A program made the translations under genes and the position numbers. The notes below the pieces were generated by a model that ran no database searches, was not told the origin of the DNA, and worked only from the letters and a program-made list of their open reading frames with translations. A DNA stretch of 64,000 bases, taken from the NCBI GenBank assembly GCA_039930045.1, contig JBDSQB010000003.1:233839-297838 (forward strand), in the 5' to 3' direction. The DNA is from Chthoniobacterales bacterium. GTDB lineage: Bacteria > Verrucomicrobiota > Verrucomicrobiia > Chthoniobacterales > DASVRZ01. Shown here piece by piece: positions 17,276-26,565 of the stretch. Within the stretch, counting starts at the first letter, position 1, and every line of letters starts with the position of its first letter.

Positions 17276-17962
17276 ATGCCCGAATACTCCCGCCACATCA
17301 TTGCCAATTTCGACGCCGCGCTGACGAGTCTGCGCAACGATGTTCTGATGATGTCCAGTCTGGCGGAGGCGAATCTGCAAAACGCCGTCAACGGCCTGCT
17401 CCGGCGCGACAGCGATCTCTGCAATATCGCCATCGCCGACGACGAGGAGATCGACCAACTCGAGAAGCAGGTGGACAAGGACGGCATCGACATCATGCTG
17501 CGTTACCAGCCAGTCGCGACCGATCTGCGCCGCGTCGTGAGTGCGATGAAACTCAGTTCCAACCTCGAGCGCGTGGCCGATCAGGCGGTGAACATTGCCC
17601 GTCGTGCCAAGAAGTTGAATCAATTTGCCGAGCTGCCCGAGTCGAAGGACATCGAGCCGATGTTTCACGCCGCCAGCGCGATTCTGCGCGACAGCCTCCG
17701 CGCCTTCACTGACGACGACACGGAACTCGCCCTTTCCCTGAAGAAACGCGACAAGGAGCTGGACGCGATGAACCGCGAATTCATCAGCAATGTCACCGAC
17801 CAAATGGCGGCGCATCCTGGGGAAATCAAAGGTTACCTCAACCTCATTTTCATCTCCCGTTTTCTCGAGCGCGTGGGCGATCATGCCACAAACATCGCTG
17901 AGGACGCCGTCTGGGCCGTGCATTCGGAGGACATCCGCCACACTTACAACACGCCGCAGTAA
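17276..17962 (+). CDS. phoU: Phosphate signalling protein PhoU
   Basis: 228 residues, all helical, with the two-repeat PhoU pattern. Each repeat has an E/D-x-x-x-D metal-binding motif: D-D-E-E-I-D-x-L-E followed by P-V-A-T-D-L-R-R-V-V-S-A-M-K, then a second copy ending L-E-R-V-G-D-H-A-T-N-I-A-E. PhoU represses the Pho regulon with PhoR and the Pst transporter. No pst or phoBR genes are present in the window, so it is separated from its usual partners. It converges on recR with 6 bases between the stops. Confidence 0.93.
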   Translation: MPEYSRHIIANFDAALTSLRNDVLMMSSLAEANLQNAVNGLLRRDSDLCNIAIADDEEIDQLEKQVDKDGIDIMLRYQPVATDLRRVVSAMKLSSNLERVADQAVNIARRAKKLNQFAELPESKDIEPMFHAASAILRDSLRAFTDDDTELALSLKKRDKELDAMNREFISNVTDQMAAHPGEIKGYLNLIFISRFLERVGDHATNIAEDAVWAVHSEDIRHTYNTPQ

Positions 17963-17968
17963 GCGAAA

Positions 17969-18574
17969 TTAGACTCGAATGCGTCCGGCGAGGGCGCGAG
18001 TGAGAGTCAATTCATCCGCTCCCTCCAGCCCGCCGCCGACGGGGATTCCCTGAGCGATGCGGCTGACCTGCACCCCGGATTCTCGGAGCAGATCGCTCAG
18101 ATAATTCGCCGTCGCCTCGCCTTCCACATCGGCATTCAGCGCCAAAATGACCTCGGGCGGGTTTTCCTCGCGCACGCGGTGGAGCAATTCCCCAATCCGC
18201 AAATCCTCGGGCCGCACATGATCCAGCGGGGAAAGCCGACCACCGAGGGAGTGATACGTTCCGCGTAAACTCCCGGTTCGTTCCAGCGGCAGAATGTCGG
18301 TCGCCTGCTCCACCACGCAGATCGGACCCGCGTGACGCGCCGTGTCGGAGCAGATTTCGCAGAGTGGTTCGACCGCGAAAAAGCCGCACTTCGTGCATGC
18401 CTGAATCGTCGTGGCAGCCTTCGCGATGGCCTCGGCGATCTCGTTGGCTTTCGACTCCTTCGAGCGCAACATCCAGAGCGCGATGCGTTCGGCACCACGC
18501 GGGCCAATGCCGGGCAAACGCTTCAACTGCACGATCAGCGCCCGGATCGCCTCTGGATAATCGATGCGCGCCAC
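17969..18574 (-). CDS. recR: Recombination mediator RecR
   Basis: 201 residues, the usual length. It has the N-terminal helix-hairpin-helix (L-P-G-I-G-P-R-G-A-E-R), a Cys4 zinc finger (C-T-K-C then C-E-I-C), and a Toprim domain with V-V-E-Q-A-T-D-I near residue 85. The C-terminal G-I-P-V-G-G-G-L-E-G-A-D-E-x-T-L Walker-like segment is present. RecR works with RecF/RecO to load RecA at gaps. The start lies one base from the stop of the upstream cyclase-like gene, so the two are probably co-transcribed. Confidence 0.96.
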   Translation of the reverse strand: MARIDYPEAIRALIVQLKRLPGIGPRGAERIALWMLRSKESKANEIAEAIAKAATTIQACTKCGFFAVEPLCEICSDTARHAGPICVVEQATDILPLERTGSLRGTYHSLGGRLSPLDHVRPEDLRIGELLHRVREENPPEVILALNADVEGEATANYLSDLLRESGVQVSRIAQGIPVGGGLEGADELTLTRALAGRIRV

Positions 18575-18575
18575 T

Positions 18576-19670
18576 TCAGTGCGAGGTGAGTTTTTCCAGC
18601 CGCTTCAAATAGTAACGCACTACGGCATCGTCGCCCGATTTCTGAAACGCCGACAGCGCCTCCGCGAAACGTTTTTGACGGAAGAAAATGACGGCCTCCC
18701 AGAAACGATCCCGCCGCGCGACGGCTTCCTCCGAAGCGAGCCGGGTGAGCGCCAGCGGCTCGAAAATCTCCACGCCGATCTCCGACGACGGCAGCGTGAG
18801 AAAATCCACCGGACGCAGGACGACTTGATCGCGCACCAGATCGGCGGTGGCCAGATCGACCAGAACTTGCGAGCCGAAGGTCGTGTTCGCCTGACAGAGC
18901 GCGTCGGCTTTTTCAAAAGCGGGGCCGCGCATTTGCCAGTGATTCGTCAGGAGTTCGCCAAAGACTTCTCCGGTGGCCACGCCGACCTGCCAGTCGGAGG
19001 TAAGGTTCAAAGTCGATTCGACGGCGTTCACTGCGGACAAGCCGAGTTCCAATGGCATGTTCCAGACGGCGAGCAGGCGGTTGCCGGTCTGCAATTCCAC
19101 CCAGGCCGAAGCTTCGCGCAGGCGGCGGGCCGTTTCCTCCACCCGGCTCCAGTCGCTGCCCAGATAACGTGCGCTGAGAATAGTCGCCGGACGCGTCTTT
19201 GGCGAGATCGCGTCGTGTTGCAGGAGCAGGCGCGCGATGGATTCGCTGGAAAGATGTTTGCCAAAAACCTCGCGAACGAGTCGCTGGCGTTTGCCCACAG
19301 TGGAAAACCGGTAGGCTGCGATTCCCAGCAAGGCGGCCACGATTCCCACGAGCCAGGTGAATGGCGGGACCCACATGCCGGCGAGTGCGCCGACGGCGGC
19401 GGCAGAGACGGGTTGCAGGAGAATGGCCAAAACCAGCCCGAGACGAAACCGCGACGACGTGACTTCCATTCCTATCACCGCTGTGCCGCACGCGAAAAGC
19501 ACCGTGCAAAGCACCTCCACCCAGAGCGGAAACGTCCCGTGCCCGACCGGCAGATGCAGCGCCGCCAAGAGGTGCGCCTCCCAACTCTGATACAACCCGC
19601 CGAGACGTCCCAGCAGCGCGACTCCAGCCGCCACCAGACCGATCAACCAGATCATCGCACGATGCGTCAT
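18576..19670 (-). CDS. Membrane protein with a degenerate class III nucleotidyl cyclase domain
   Basis: 364 residues. Four hydrophobic segments (about 6-20, 50-70, 76-98, 103-121) precede a cytosolic domain that starts F-G-K-H-L-S-S-E-S-I-A-R-L-L, the usual run-in to class III adenylate cyclases. The expected first metal Asp (L-F-x-D-I-x-G-F) is replaced by L-S-A-R-Y-L-G-S-D-W. The later G-I-x-x-G-x-V and G-D-x-V-N-x-A-x-R motifs appear only as G-V-A-T-G-E-V and G-P-A-F-E-K-A-D-A. It is therefore probably catalytically inactive. A C-terminal helical hairpin resembles a TPR. It lies directly upstream of recR. Confidence 0.65.
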   Translation of the reverse strand: MTHRAMIWLIGLVAAGVALLGRLGGLYQSWEAHLLAALHLPVGHGTFPLWVEVLCTVLFACGTAVIGMEVTSSRFRLGLVLAILLQPVSAAAVGALAGMWVPPFTWLVGIVAALLGIAAYRFSTVGKRQRLVREVFGKHLSSESIARLLLQHDAISPKTRPATILSARYLGSDWSRVEETARRLREASAWVELQTGNRLLAVWNMPLELGLSAVNAVESTLNLTSDWQVGVATGEVFGELLTNHWQMRGPAFEKADALCQANTTFGSQVLVDLATADLVRDQVVLRPVDFLTLPSSEIGVEIFEPLALTRLASEEAVARRDRFWEAVIFFRQKRFAEALSAFQKSGDDAVVRYYLKRLEKLTSH

Positions 19671-19690
19671 GATTCGAATCTAACCCGACT

Positions 19691-20188
19691 CTAGCTCGCG
19701 GCGTCGGCGCTGACTTTCTGTGCCAGTTTCGCCGCAGTCTCCGCCTCCAGACCGACTCCGGTCCAGGTGATCTCGTTGTCTTTGATCGCGTAATAAATTG
19801 TCCGGCTGACGCCTTTCACCTGATACTTTTGATCCCAATCCTTCTCCTGCGCGACGACGATGGGAAACTTCACCCCCCGTTTCACCGCCTCAGCCTGGAT
19901 CGCCTTTGCATCCTGCGAATCGATCACCTGGGCAAAGACCCCGAGCTTCGGATATTTCGTCGCGAGCGCCTGTAACTGCTCCAGGTCGCTCCAGAAAGCG
20001 GCGTCGCCCAGCTTGCCAAACGCGACCACTTTCGCCGACTTCGCGCCATACGCGCAGACCTGGCAATAGGTGTCTCCCGTACGGGTGTTTTTCACCTCAT
20101 AGGGAGTGAGGCTGTCGCCTAATTTGAGAGCCGCCGAAGCCGAAACGACCGTGGTCAGGAGCGCGAGCCCGGAGAGAAAATGTTTCAT
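19691..20188 (-). CDS. Secreted thioredoxin-fold protein with CxxC
   Basis: 165 residues from the ATG at 20188, with a signal peptide (cleavage near residue 19-20, S-A-S-A-A). The mature part begins L-K-L-G-D-S-L-T-P-Y and carries Y-C-Q-V-C at 41-45, in the position of the redox-active motif of TlpA/redoxin-like proteins. It is probably periplasmic and may handle disulfides, but no partner gene indicates a substrate. Upstream in-frame codons reach 20419 but would run antisense through the divergent lipoprotein gene and lack a signal peptide. Confidence 0.7.
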   Translation of the reverse strand: MKHFLSGLALLTTVVSASAALKLGDSLTPYEVKNTRTGDTYCQVCAYGAKSAKVVAFGKLGDAAFWSDLEQLQALATKYPKLGVFAQVIDSQDAKAIQAEAVKRGVKFPIVVAQEKDWDQKYQVKGVSRTIYYAIKDNEITWTGVGLEAETAAKLAQKVSADAAS

Positions 20189-20300
20189 GGAAAAGCAGTG
20201 TATGCGGCTCCTCCGCGTCGGCAAGCGGTTAGTCGGGATGGATGGGGCGGGAAATTTTAGGATTGACCTTTCGGTTTCAGACCGTTTTTCTGTTCGGCCC

Positions 20301-20780
20301 TTGAAATACCTGCCCCTTCTCCTCGCCATTCTGCTTCCCGCGTGCGCCAGCCGCCCGAGCAAGCCGTGCCCTGCCCCGACCGCCGCCATTGCGGGCAAAC
20401 ACCGCGTCATTCGCACCACCGCCTACAGCCATCAGGAGGACGGCAACCGCCGCAACGCCCTGAATAAACGCCTCAGTTGCGGCCAGACCTACAGCGCGTC
20501 TGCCGACTGGTCGCGCTATCCGGCGGGCACCGTTTTTCGCCTTGCGGAGAATGGCCGCACCTATCTCGTGGACGACTACGGCTCGGCTCTGGTCGGCACC
20601 GACACGATCGACCTTTACGTGCCCTCCCTCAGGGAAATGAATCGCTGGGGTGTGCGCCAGGTTCACATCGAAGTCCTGCAAATGGGCAGCTTTTCCGAAA
20701 GTCTCGCCACGCTGCGCCCACGGGCGAAACGCGGTTACGTCCGCAGAATGGTGCGTGACCTCGAGAGCAAAGTCCTCTAA
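20301..20780 (+). CDS. 3D-domain lipoprotein (double-psi beta-barrel)
   Basis: 159 residues if translation begins at the TTG at 20301. That start gives a classic lipoprotein signal (K-Y-L-P-L-L-L-A-I-L-L-P-A-C, lipobox L-P-A-C). An ATG at 20238 is an alternative that would put 21 residues before the hydrophobic stretch. The mature domain has T-T-A-Y-S, then V-D-D-Y-G-S-A-L-V-G-T-D-T-I-D-L-Y with the three Asp residues of the 3D domain found in RpfB- and MltA-related cell-wall proteins. It is probably anchored in the envelope and acts on or binds peptidoglycan. Enzymatic activity is not certain. Confidence 0.7.
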   Translation: MKYLPLLLAILLPACASRPSKPCPAPTAAIAGKHRVIRTTAYSHQEDGNRRNALNKRLSCGQTYSASADWSRYPAGTVFRLAENGRTYLVDDYGSALVGTDTIDLYVPSLREMNRWGVRQVHIEVLQMGSFSESLATLRPRAKRGYVRRMVRDLESKVL

Positions 20781-20792
20781 CTTTTTCCCACC

Positions 20793-21764
20793 ATGAAAAT
20801 CCTCGTCACCGGCGGCGCCGGCTACATCGGCAGCATCTGCGTTGAACAAATGATCAACGCTGGACACACCATCTCCATCTTCGACAACCTTACCGAAGGC
20901 CACGGGCGCGCCGTGCATCCGCAGGCCACCTTCTACAAGGGCGATCTCCAGGAGGCCACCACCATCGACCTCGCCATCCAGGCCGCCAAGCCCGATGCCG
21001 TCATGCATTTTGCGGCCAACGCCCTCGTCGGCGAGTCCATGACGAACCCCTCAAAATACTTCCACAACAACGTCGGCGGCGGGCTCAATCTCCTCGACGC
21101 CATGGTGAAGCACGGGGTCAAGCGCTTCGTCTTTTCCTCCACTTGCGCCACTTTCGGCATCCCCGAGACCGTGCCTCTCGACGAATCGCTGCCGCAAAAG
21201 CCGATCAATCCTTACGGCGAATCCAAGCTCATCTTCGAGAAGATCCTCCGCTGGTATGGGGAAATCCACGGCATCACCTACGTTGCCCTTCGCTATTTCA
21301 ACGCCGCCGGTGCCACCGAGACCTACGGCGAAGACCATCGCATCGAGACCCACCTCATCCCGAATATCCTCAAAGTCGCCCTCGGACAGAAGGATCACGT
21401 CGAGATCTACGGCACCGACTACCCGACGCCCGACGGCACCTGCATTCGCGATTACATTCACATTCTCGACCTCGCGCAGGCGCACATGCTCGCCCTCAAC
21501 GCCACCACGAGCACTTTCTACAACCTCGGCACCGGCGGCGGCACCTCCGTTCGCGAAGTCATCGCCAGTTGCGAGAAGATCACTGGGAAACCCATTAAGG
21601 TTATCGAGAAAGAACGTCGTGCTGGCGATCCGCCGCGCCTCGTCGCCGCCAGTGGCAAGATTCAGACCGAACTCGGCTGGAAACCACAATATCAGGACAT
21701 CGACACCATCATCGCCAGCGCCTGGGCCTGGCACCACCGGAATCCCCTCGGCTACGGCGATTAA
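20793..21764 (+). CDS. galE: UDP-glucose 4-epimerase
   Basis: 323 residues. The NAD-binding G-G-A-G-Y-I-G (7-13) and the catalytic Y-x-x-x-K (Tyr141, Lys145) with S-S-T-C-A-T before it are in place. R-Y-F-N-A-A-G-A follows, as in GalE. The enzyme interconverts UDP-glucose and UDP-galactose for LPS or exopolysaccharide. Its start is 12 bases after the lipoprotein stop. Codon use is strongly C-ending, suggesting good expression. Confidence 0.95.
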   Translation: MKILVTGGAGYIGSICVEQMINAGHTISIFDNLTEGHGRAVHPQATFYKGDLQEATTIDLAIQAAKPDAVMHFAANALVGESMTNPSKYFHNNVGGGLNLLDAMVKHGVKRFVFSSTCATFGIPETVPLDESLPQKPINPYGESKLIFEKILRWYGEIHGITYVALRYFNAAGATETYGEDHRIETHLIPNILKVALGQKDHVEIYGTDYPTPDGTCIRDYIHILDLAQAHMLALNATTSTFYNLGTGGGTSVREVIASCEKITGKPIKVIEKERRAGDPPRLVAASGKIQTELGWKPQYQDIDTIIASAWAWHHRNPLGYGD

Positions 21765-21913
21765 GCGGCTGCGGCATTAAACCCCGCCTGCGTTCAACTT
21801 TGTCGTTTGAGCGGACTTCGATCCGCATCAGGGAAGCTGAGGTCGCTGTCTGTTTGAAAGATCAGGGCTAATACCTTGCTGGGGTTGTCTGGAGTTTGTT
21901 AGGAATGGGTATC

Positions 21914-23461
21914 ATGAAAATCCGTTCCCTCCTTCCCCTGGCCCTTTTCACGCTTTGCGCCATGCGCGCCGAGGCATTGACCGAGAAAGGCCAGCAGGCG
22001 CTCAAGCAACTTCAAACCGCGCTCGTCGCAGAAGCCAAAGCGGAAAAACCATCCGCGAGCCCGAATGAGATGGGCGGTCGCAATATCAAGCAGTCCGTGC
22101 TGCCGCGAATCCAGGAGATGCTGGCCAACACGGACAGTCCACAGTGGATGGAGTCGATGGGGCAGATGATGGCTTATTTTACCTCCGAGGCCGTGACTCA
22201 AAACTACGCGACTCTCCGGCAGGAAGTTCGCGCTGAAAAAGACGTGGCGAATCAGGCAGCCCTCAGCAAGATAGCTGCGCTGCTGGAGAAAGCCGGAAAA
22301 GACACGCGCGCTGCGAAAACGGCGGCGGACCTCGATGGCACGATTGCTGACCTCACGCCCTTGCGTCAGCGTTACAATCGCGGACAACAGTCCGAGGAAT
22401 TACAAGCCGCTTATGCACAGGTCGAGCCGACGCTGCAGTTCGTCACTTACTGGCAAAACTATCTCGCGGCCAAAAGCACCAGCAACCGGGAAGCAGCCAG
22501 TCAGTCCCTGCAAAATCTGCTCAACAATTCCAACGGCATCTTCCTGATCCCCCGTTCCGAGCTCCTCGCCTTAAATGCTCGCGGCACCTCTGCATCCAAC
22601 GAGCCTGAGCTACCAGATCCGAGGGAAGCCCTTCAAAAAATCATCGATGAAACGAAGTCGCTCGCTGATGTGGAGGGCACATTGAGAAAGCTGGGGGATT
22701 TACGCCAGAGACTTAATCGGACGAACCGCCAGCCGGACGCGCTTAATGCTCTAACCCAGAACTTGCAGCCGCTGGATAGAAGCTATCAAGATTTCAAAGC
22801 CGGCCTCGCTGTTAATGTAGAAATCAATAGCTTTGGCAACAATGGCTCCGACTTGGGAAATGCCCTCATTTCGCGCCTCAAGGCCGAGCTGCTCTTGCTG
22901 GTGCTTCCCCGTTATGTCGGTGCTCCAGATGGCACTGCCGCAAAGCCGGGCGAAGACGTGTCGCATTTCCTAGAGCGCGTGATTTCCGAGGCCAGGGAGC
23001 GGGCGGACATCAATGTCGCCACGCGTGCTCGTGAGGCGTTGCGGGTATTATCGCGTGGACAGAGTTTCAGCTCTGGAGACACCAGTGGTTTAAGCGCGTT
23101 TGTTGCGGGTCAGAACCAGGAAACCGCCGGTCAATATCTTCCCGCAGTCATCTCCTACCAGACCGCGCTAAAAAGCGGCAGCGATCTCGTGCCGTCCAAG
23201 ATCATCGGTGAACGCCTCGCGGCCATCGAGGCGGCTCATCCGAAGGAGTTTGCTGCGGCCATGGAGCGTTTTTTAAATCCCCCAGTTCCTCGTTACGACA
23301 TGGCACGACCCGACAACTTCCCTTACCAAAGAGGTAACCCCAATGCGCAGCCAGCTCCGGCTCTGGCCATCCCCCCTGCCCCGGTCAGTTCCCCCTCGCC
23401 CACGCCTCCCGCCATGCCCACTCCCAGCGCGGCAGCCAGTCCAGTGACGAAAGCCCCGTAG
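21914..23461 (+). CDS. Secreted helical protein of unknown function with Pro-rich tail
   Basis: 515 residues from the ATG at 21914, beginning with a signal peptide (M-K-I-R-S-L-L-P-L-A-L-F, cleavage near R-A-E-A, residue 21). The body is mostly alpha-helical with many Gln, Ala and Glu residues and no recognised domain. The last 50 residues are Pro/Ala/Ser-rich, like a linker or a surface tail. An upstream in-frame ATG at 21896 would add six residues before the signal. It is probably periplasmic or surface-exposed. Confidence 0.65.
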   Translation: MKIRSLLPLALFTLCAMRAEALTEKGQQALKQLQTALVAEAKAEKPSASPNEMGGRNIKQSVLPRIQEMLANTDSPQWMESMGQMMAYFTSEAVTQNYATLRQEVRAEKDVANQAALSKIAALLEKAGKDTRAAKTAADLDGTIADLTPLRQRYNRGQQSEELQAAYAQVEPTLQFVTYWQNYLAAKSTSNREAASQSLQNLLNNSNGIFLIPRSELLALNARGTSASNEPELPDPREALQKIIDETKSLADVEGTLRKLGDLRQRLNRTNRQPDALNALTQNLQPLDRSYQDFKAGLAVNVEINSFGNNGSDLGNALISRLKAELLLLVLPRYVGAPDGTAAKPGEDVSHFLERVISEARERADINVATRAREALRVLSRGQSFSSGDTSGLSAFVAGQNQETAGQYLPAVISYQTALKSGSDLVPSKIIGERLAAIEAAHPKEFAAAMERFLNPPVPRYDMARPDNFPYQRGNPNAQPAPALAIPPAPVSSPSPTPPAMPTPSAAASPVTKAP

Positions 23462-23507
23462 TCACCGCACCTGCATCTTGCCCTCCTTGGAGGACGTAAA
23501 ACAATCC

Positions 23508-23708
23508 ATGAGCAGCCCGCAGCGAAGCATTAAAATCGACGAACTCCTCGTCCGCACCCGCGAATCCGTCGGAGCCACGCACCACATGATCGAGCGCGTC
23601 CACCAAGGCCTCGGCACCCTCCGCCGATCCGTCGCCGAATCGCAGCGCATCATCCAGCAAGCCCAGCAACTCGTCTCCCGCTCCCATTTTCCGCCCCAGT
23701 CAGAGTAA
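23508..23708 (+). CDS. Small helical hypothetical protein
   Basis: 66 residues from the ATG at 23508 (M-S-S-P-Q-R-S-I-K-I-D-E-L-L). GGAGG lies at 23489-23493, a little far from the start; another in-frame ATG at 23478 adds ten residues. The sequence is a single amphipathic helix rich in Gln, Arg and Ser. No family was recognised. It is kept because composition and codon use look coding, and because it follows the secreted protein gene on the same strand by 46 bases. Confidence 0.45.
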   Translation: MSSPQRSIKIDELLVRTRESVGATHHMIERVHQGLGTLRRSVAESQRIIQQAQQLVSRSHFPPQSE

Positions 23709-23833
23709 AACATCCTTTTTAAATAAGGAGAACCAAAAGCCCGCGCGACTGCGATTCTTCTTCACCAGACCGCTCGCGTAACAAACCATTCACCCCGTTG
23801 CGTTGCGAGAATCTGGGAAACAGGACCCTCTAA

Positions 23834-24868
23834 ATGAAAAAACTTCTAACCATACTGCTTGGCTCCTTCGCTCTGGCGTCGGTCACCCAGGCCCAGCAAG
23901 CCGAGGAAACGCCAGCCGCCGACACAAAGCATTCGGGTAAGGGCCATGGCAAAGAACGCTCCGCCGAAGCCCAGCCTGCCAACAAAGCCAACCCAGCTAA
24001 AGAGGCGCGCCCCACTAAAGAAGCGCGCCCGGCCAGGGAAGCCAGACGACAGGCTCCCGAAGCTCCGCCCCGGGAGGCAGCCCAGACGGCCCCTGAAGCG
24101 AGACATTCCACGAAATCGGAGTCCGCTCCGAAGAAACACGCCAAAACGCCTGCGGCCCCCGAGTCCGCTCCCGAAGCGCCTGCGGCAACAGCCGAATCAA
24201 AAGCTCCCGATGCCCCCGCAGGGAAGCACAAGAAAAACCACGACGCTCCTGCTGAAGCGAAGCCTGCGACCAAAGACGACAGCGCGGCTCCCGAGAGAAA
24301 CACCTCAGCCACACCACCGGCAGCGAGAAACCGTGGCAAGGCCGCCAGGCCCGACGCCCGCACGATTGAGAAGATCAAAACCCAGCACGCCACTTTCCGG
24401 GCGGAGCCGAAACCGGATCGAGTCCCGACGGTGACCTTCACCCAACACCGCCAACTCGAGGGCAGCGATCAGTGGCAGGGCGAGAAATACGGAGTCTATC
24501 GCTCCTACCGCCCGGAGAGACACGATGAGGGCTACTACCGCAAACACTATCAGCGGGTGGAGCTGATCAGCGGCGGCTACTACTACTACAACGAGGGCTA
24601 TTGGTATCCGGCCTGGGGCTATGATAACTCCCACGAGTATTATGCCTACGACGCCCCCATTTATGCCGGTCACCGCGCCGAGCCGCTGGATCGCGTCATT
24701 GCCGACGTTCAAGCCATCTTGCAAGAGCAAGGTTACTACACAGGCGAAGTGGATGGCCTGCTCGGGCCGCTCACCCGCGAGGCTCTCGTCGGCTATCAAG
24801 GCGATAACGGCCTCTACCGCACCGCTGTGATCGACGAGCCTACGCTCTCCTCGCTAGGCTTGGAATAG
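23834..24868 (+). CDS. Secreted protein: Ala/Pro/Lys-rich linker plus peptidoglycan-binding domain
   Basis: 344 residues. There is a signal peptide (residues 1-21, ending V-T-Q-A), then about 160 residues of low-complexity Ala/Pro/Lys/Glu sequence with repeated K-E-A-R-P. A Tyr-rich segment (Y-Y-Y-Y-N-E-G-Y-W-Y-P) comes next, and a C-terminal PG_binding_1-like domain (about 283-344) with V-Q-A-I-L-x-E-Q-G-Y-Y-T-G-E-V-D-G-L-x-G-P-x-T. The layout suggests an envelope protein that spans the periplasm and attaches to peptidoglycan. The biased middle part evolves quickly and gives no functional clue. Confidence 0.75.
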   Translation: MKKLLTILLGSFALASVTQAQQAEETPAADTKHSGKGHGKERSAEAQPANKANPAKEARPTKEARPAREARRQAPEAPPREAAQTAPEARHSTKSESAPKKHAKTPAAPESAPEAPAATAESKAPDAPAGKHKKNHDAPAEAKPATKDDSAAPERNTSATPPAARNRGKAARPDARTIEKIKTQHATFRAEPKPDRVPTVTFTQHRQLEGSDQWQGEKYGVYRSYRPERHDEGYYRKHYQRVELISGGYYYYNEGYWYPAWGYDNSHEYYAYDAPIYAGHRAEPLDRVIADVQAILQEQGYYTGEVDGLLGPLTREALVGYQGDNGLYRTAVIDEPTLSSLGLE

Positions 24869-24887
24869 TCGCCCGGCAGCTACGAAA

Positions 24888-24918
24888 GGAGCCGGGGCGT
24901 GAAAATGACCCCGGCTCC
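24888..24918. terminator. Hairpin between convergent genes, terminator-like
   Basis: A perfect 10-base stem (GGAGCCGGGG at 24888-24897, CCCCGGCTCC at 24909-24918) with an 11-base loop lies 20 bases after the stop of the peptidoglycan-binding protein gene, before the converging histidine kinase gene ends. There is no long T run on the plus side and only TTTC on the minus side, so it may act as a weak terminator in both directions or protect 3' ends. Confidence 0.6.
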
Positions 24919-24978
24919 AACACGTTGAATCGCGATCCAGCCTCTTTTGCCCGAGGTCTTATCTACCCGACTCCGTCC

Positions 24979-26565
24979 TCACCGCGCCTGTTTGGCCAGG
25001 GCCGCGACGGTGGCAATCAACTCCGCCGCATCCACCGGCTTCGGCAGCAGGATCTGGAACCCTGCGCACATCGCCTGCACTCGATCCTCCACCCGGGTGT
25101 AGGCGGTGAGAGCGGCGGCGGGAATCTTCCCGCCCTGGTCGGCAGGCCGCGACCGCAATTCTTCGAGTAAAGTGTAGCCGTTCTTTTCCGGCATGCCGAT
25201 GTCGCTCACCAGCACGTGAGGGAGCTTTTCGTCCACGGCCTTCAGCGCTTCATCCGCGCTGCCTGCGGTGGTTACGTTCGCTCCGGCTTTCTCCAGCGTC
25301 TTGGCCACCATCGTTCGGGAGTCTTCGTCATCATCCACCACGAGCACCGTGATCCCATGCAACGCGGCCAGCGGGCGTCCACCGGCATTCCCGCCCCGCT
25401 CCCCGCGACCGCCGGATTCAAATCGCGCCTCCGTCACCGCGGCCAGAGGGACGACCACTGCGAACGTGGCCCCTTTGTTGGAGCCTGGACTCTTGGCGGA
25501 GACACTTCCACCGTGCAGTTCCACCAGTTGCTTCACGATCGCCAGTCCCAGACCGAGGCCCCCGTGGGAGCGTGTCGTGGACGCGTCCGCTTGGCGAAAC
25601 CGATCAAATACGTGGGGCAGAAATTCACTGGCAATGCCGATCCCCGTGTCGGTGATGCTCGCCTCGATATGCGAGTCCACTCTCTGGAGCAACACCTCGA
25701 TGCGTCCGCCTCGCGGGGTAAACTTGATCGCATTGCTCAACAAGTTCCAAAAGACCTGCTGCAAGCGCTGCGGATCGCCGGAGATCGGGGACGCCACCGC
25801 ATCGATCACCGCGTGAAGCTTTACTCCCTTCGCCTGCGCTGAGGGGCGCACGGTTTCCAGCGCCGCCTCCAGCACCGTGCCGAGTTCGATCCTTTGCACG
25901 TCGAGCCGCACCTTTCCCGACAGGATGCGGCTCATATCGAGTAAATCCTCAATGATGTGCTGCTGCGACTTGGCGGCGCGGCCGATCACCTCCAGGCCCT
26001 GCGCCAACTCCCCCTCCGCGAGGTCACCCGCTTGCAGGATTTGCACCCAACCCACGATCGATTGCAACGGCGTGCGCAACTCATGCGAGAGCGTCGTCAG
26101 AAACTCATCCTTCTGCCGGTTCTGCCGCACCGTCTCATCATTCATCGTCTCCAGAATCCGTTCAGCCTCTTTCTGTAGGGAAATGTCGCGGGCAATCTTG
26201 GAAGCTCCCACGATTTCGCCCGCGCGATTCTTCACCGGGGAGATCGTCAGCGAAATATCCAGGAGGTGACCATCCTTGTGCAGTCGCTTCGTGGAAAAAT
26301 GATCCACCCGTTCGCCATTGCGCAATCGCTGCAATATGGCTGGCTCTTCACCCTTTCGATCCTCCGGGATCACCTTCAGGATCGGCTGGCCCACCATCTC
26401 GGCGGCGGTATATCCGAAAATGCGCTCTGCCGATTTGTTCCAGCTCGTCACGATGCCATTAAGATTCTTCGTCACGATCGCATCATCCGACGAATCGATA
26501 ATGGCAGACAAAAAATGCTCTGGACTGTCAAAGCCTAGGGGGAGGTTCGTCGGCACAGTCATCAA
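24979..26565 (-). CDS. Hybrid sensor histidine kinase: PAS - HisKA - HATPase - receiver
   Basis: 528 residues, soluble (no membrane helix). The PAS domain spans about 14-132 (D-S-S-D-D-A-I-V-T, then F-G-Y-T-A-A-E-M-V-G). HisKA has F-L-T-T-L-S-H-E-L-R-T-P-L with the phosphorylated His at 161. The HATPase domain shows N-L-L-S-N-A-I-K-F-T-P, D-T-G-I-G-I and a G-G-x-G-L-G-L box. A C-terminal receiver domain has V-D-D-D-E-D and V-S-D-I-G-M-P with the acceptor Asp. It is probably a cytosolic phosphorelay protein. No separate response regulator is adjacent, so the output partner is unknown. Confidence 0.9.
   Translation of the reverse strand: MMTVPTNLPLGFDSPEHFLSAIIDSSDDAIVTKNLNGIVTSWNKSAERIFGYTAAEMVGQPILKVIPEDRKGEEPAILQRLRNGERVDHFSTKRLHKDGHLLDISLTISPVKNRAGEIVGASKIARDISLQKEAERILETMNDETVRQNRQKDEFLTTLSHELRTPLQSIVGWVQILQAGDLAEGELAQGLEVIGRAAKSQQHIIEDLLDMSRILSGKVRLDVQRIELGTVLEAALETVRPSAQAKGVKLHAVIDAVASPISGDPQRLQQVFWNLLSNAIKFTPRGGRIEVLLQRVDSHIEASITDTGIGIASEFLPHVFDRFRQADASTTRSHGGLGLGLAIVKQLVELHGGSVSAKSPGSNKGATFAVVVPLAAVTEARFESGGRGERGGNAGGRPLAALHGITVLVVDDDEDSRTMVAKTLEKAGANVTTAGSADEALKAVDEKLPHVLVSDIGMPEKNGYTLLEELRSRPADQGGKIPAAALTAYTRVEDRVQAMCAGFQILLPKPVDAAELIATVAALAKQAR

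Noticed and set aside
19665..19685. T-loop-like GATTCGAATCT
   Set aside because: No acceptor, D or anticodon stem around it; not a tRNA.
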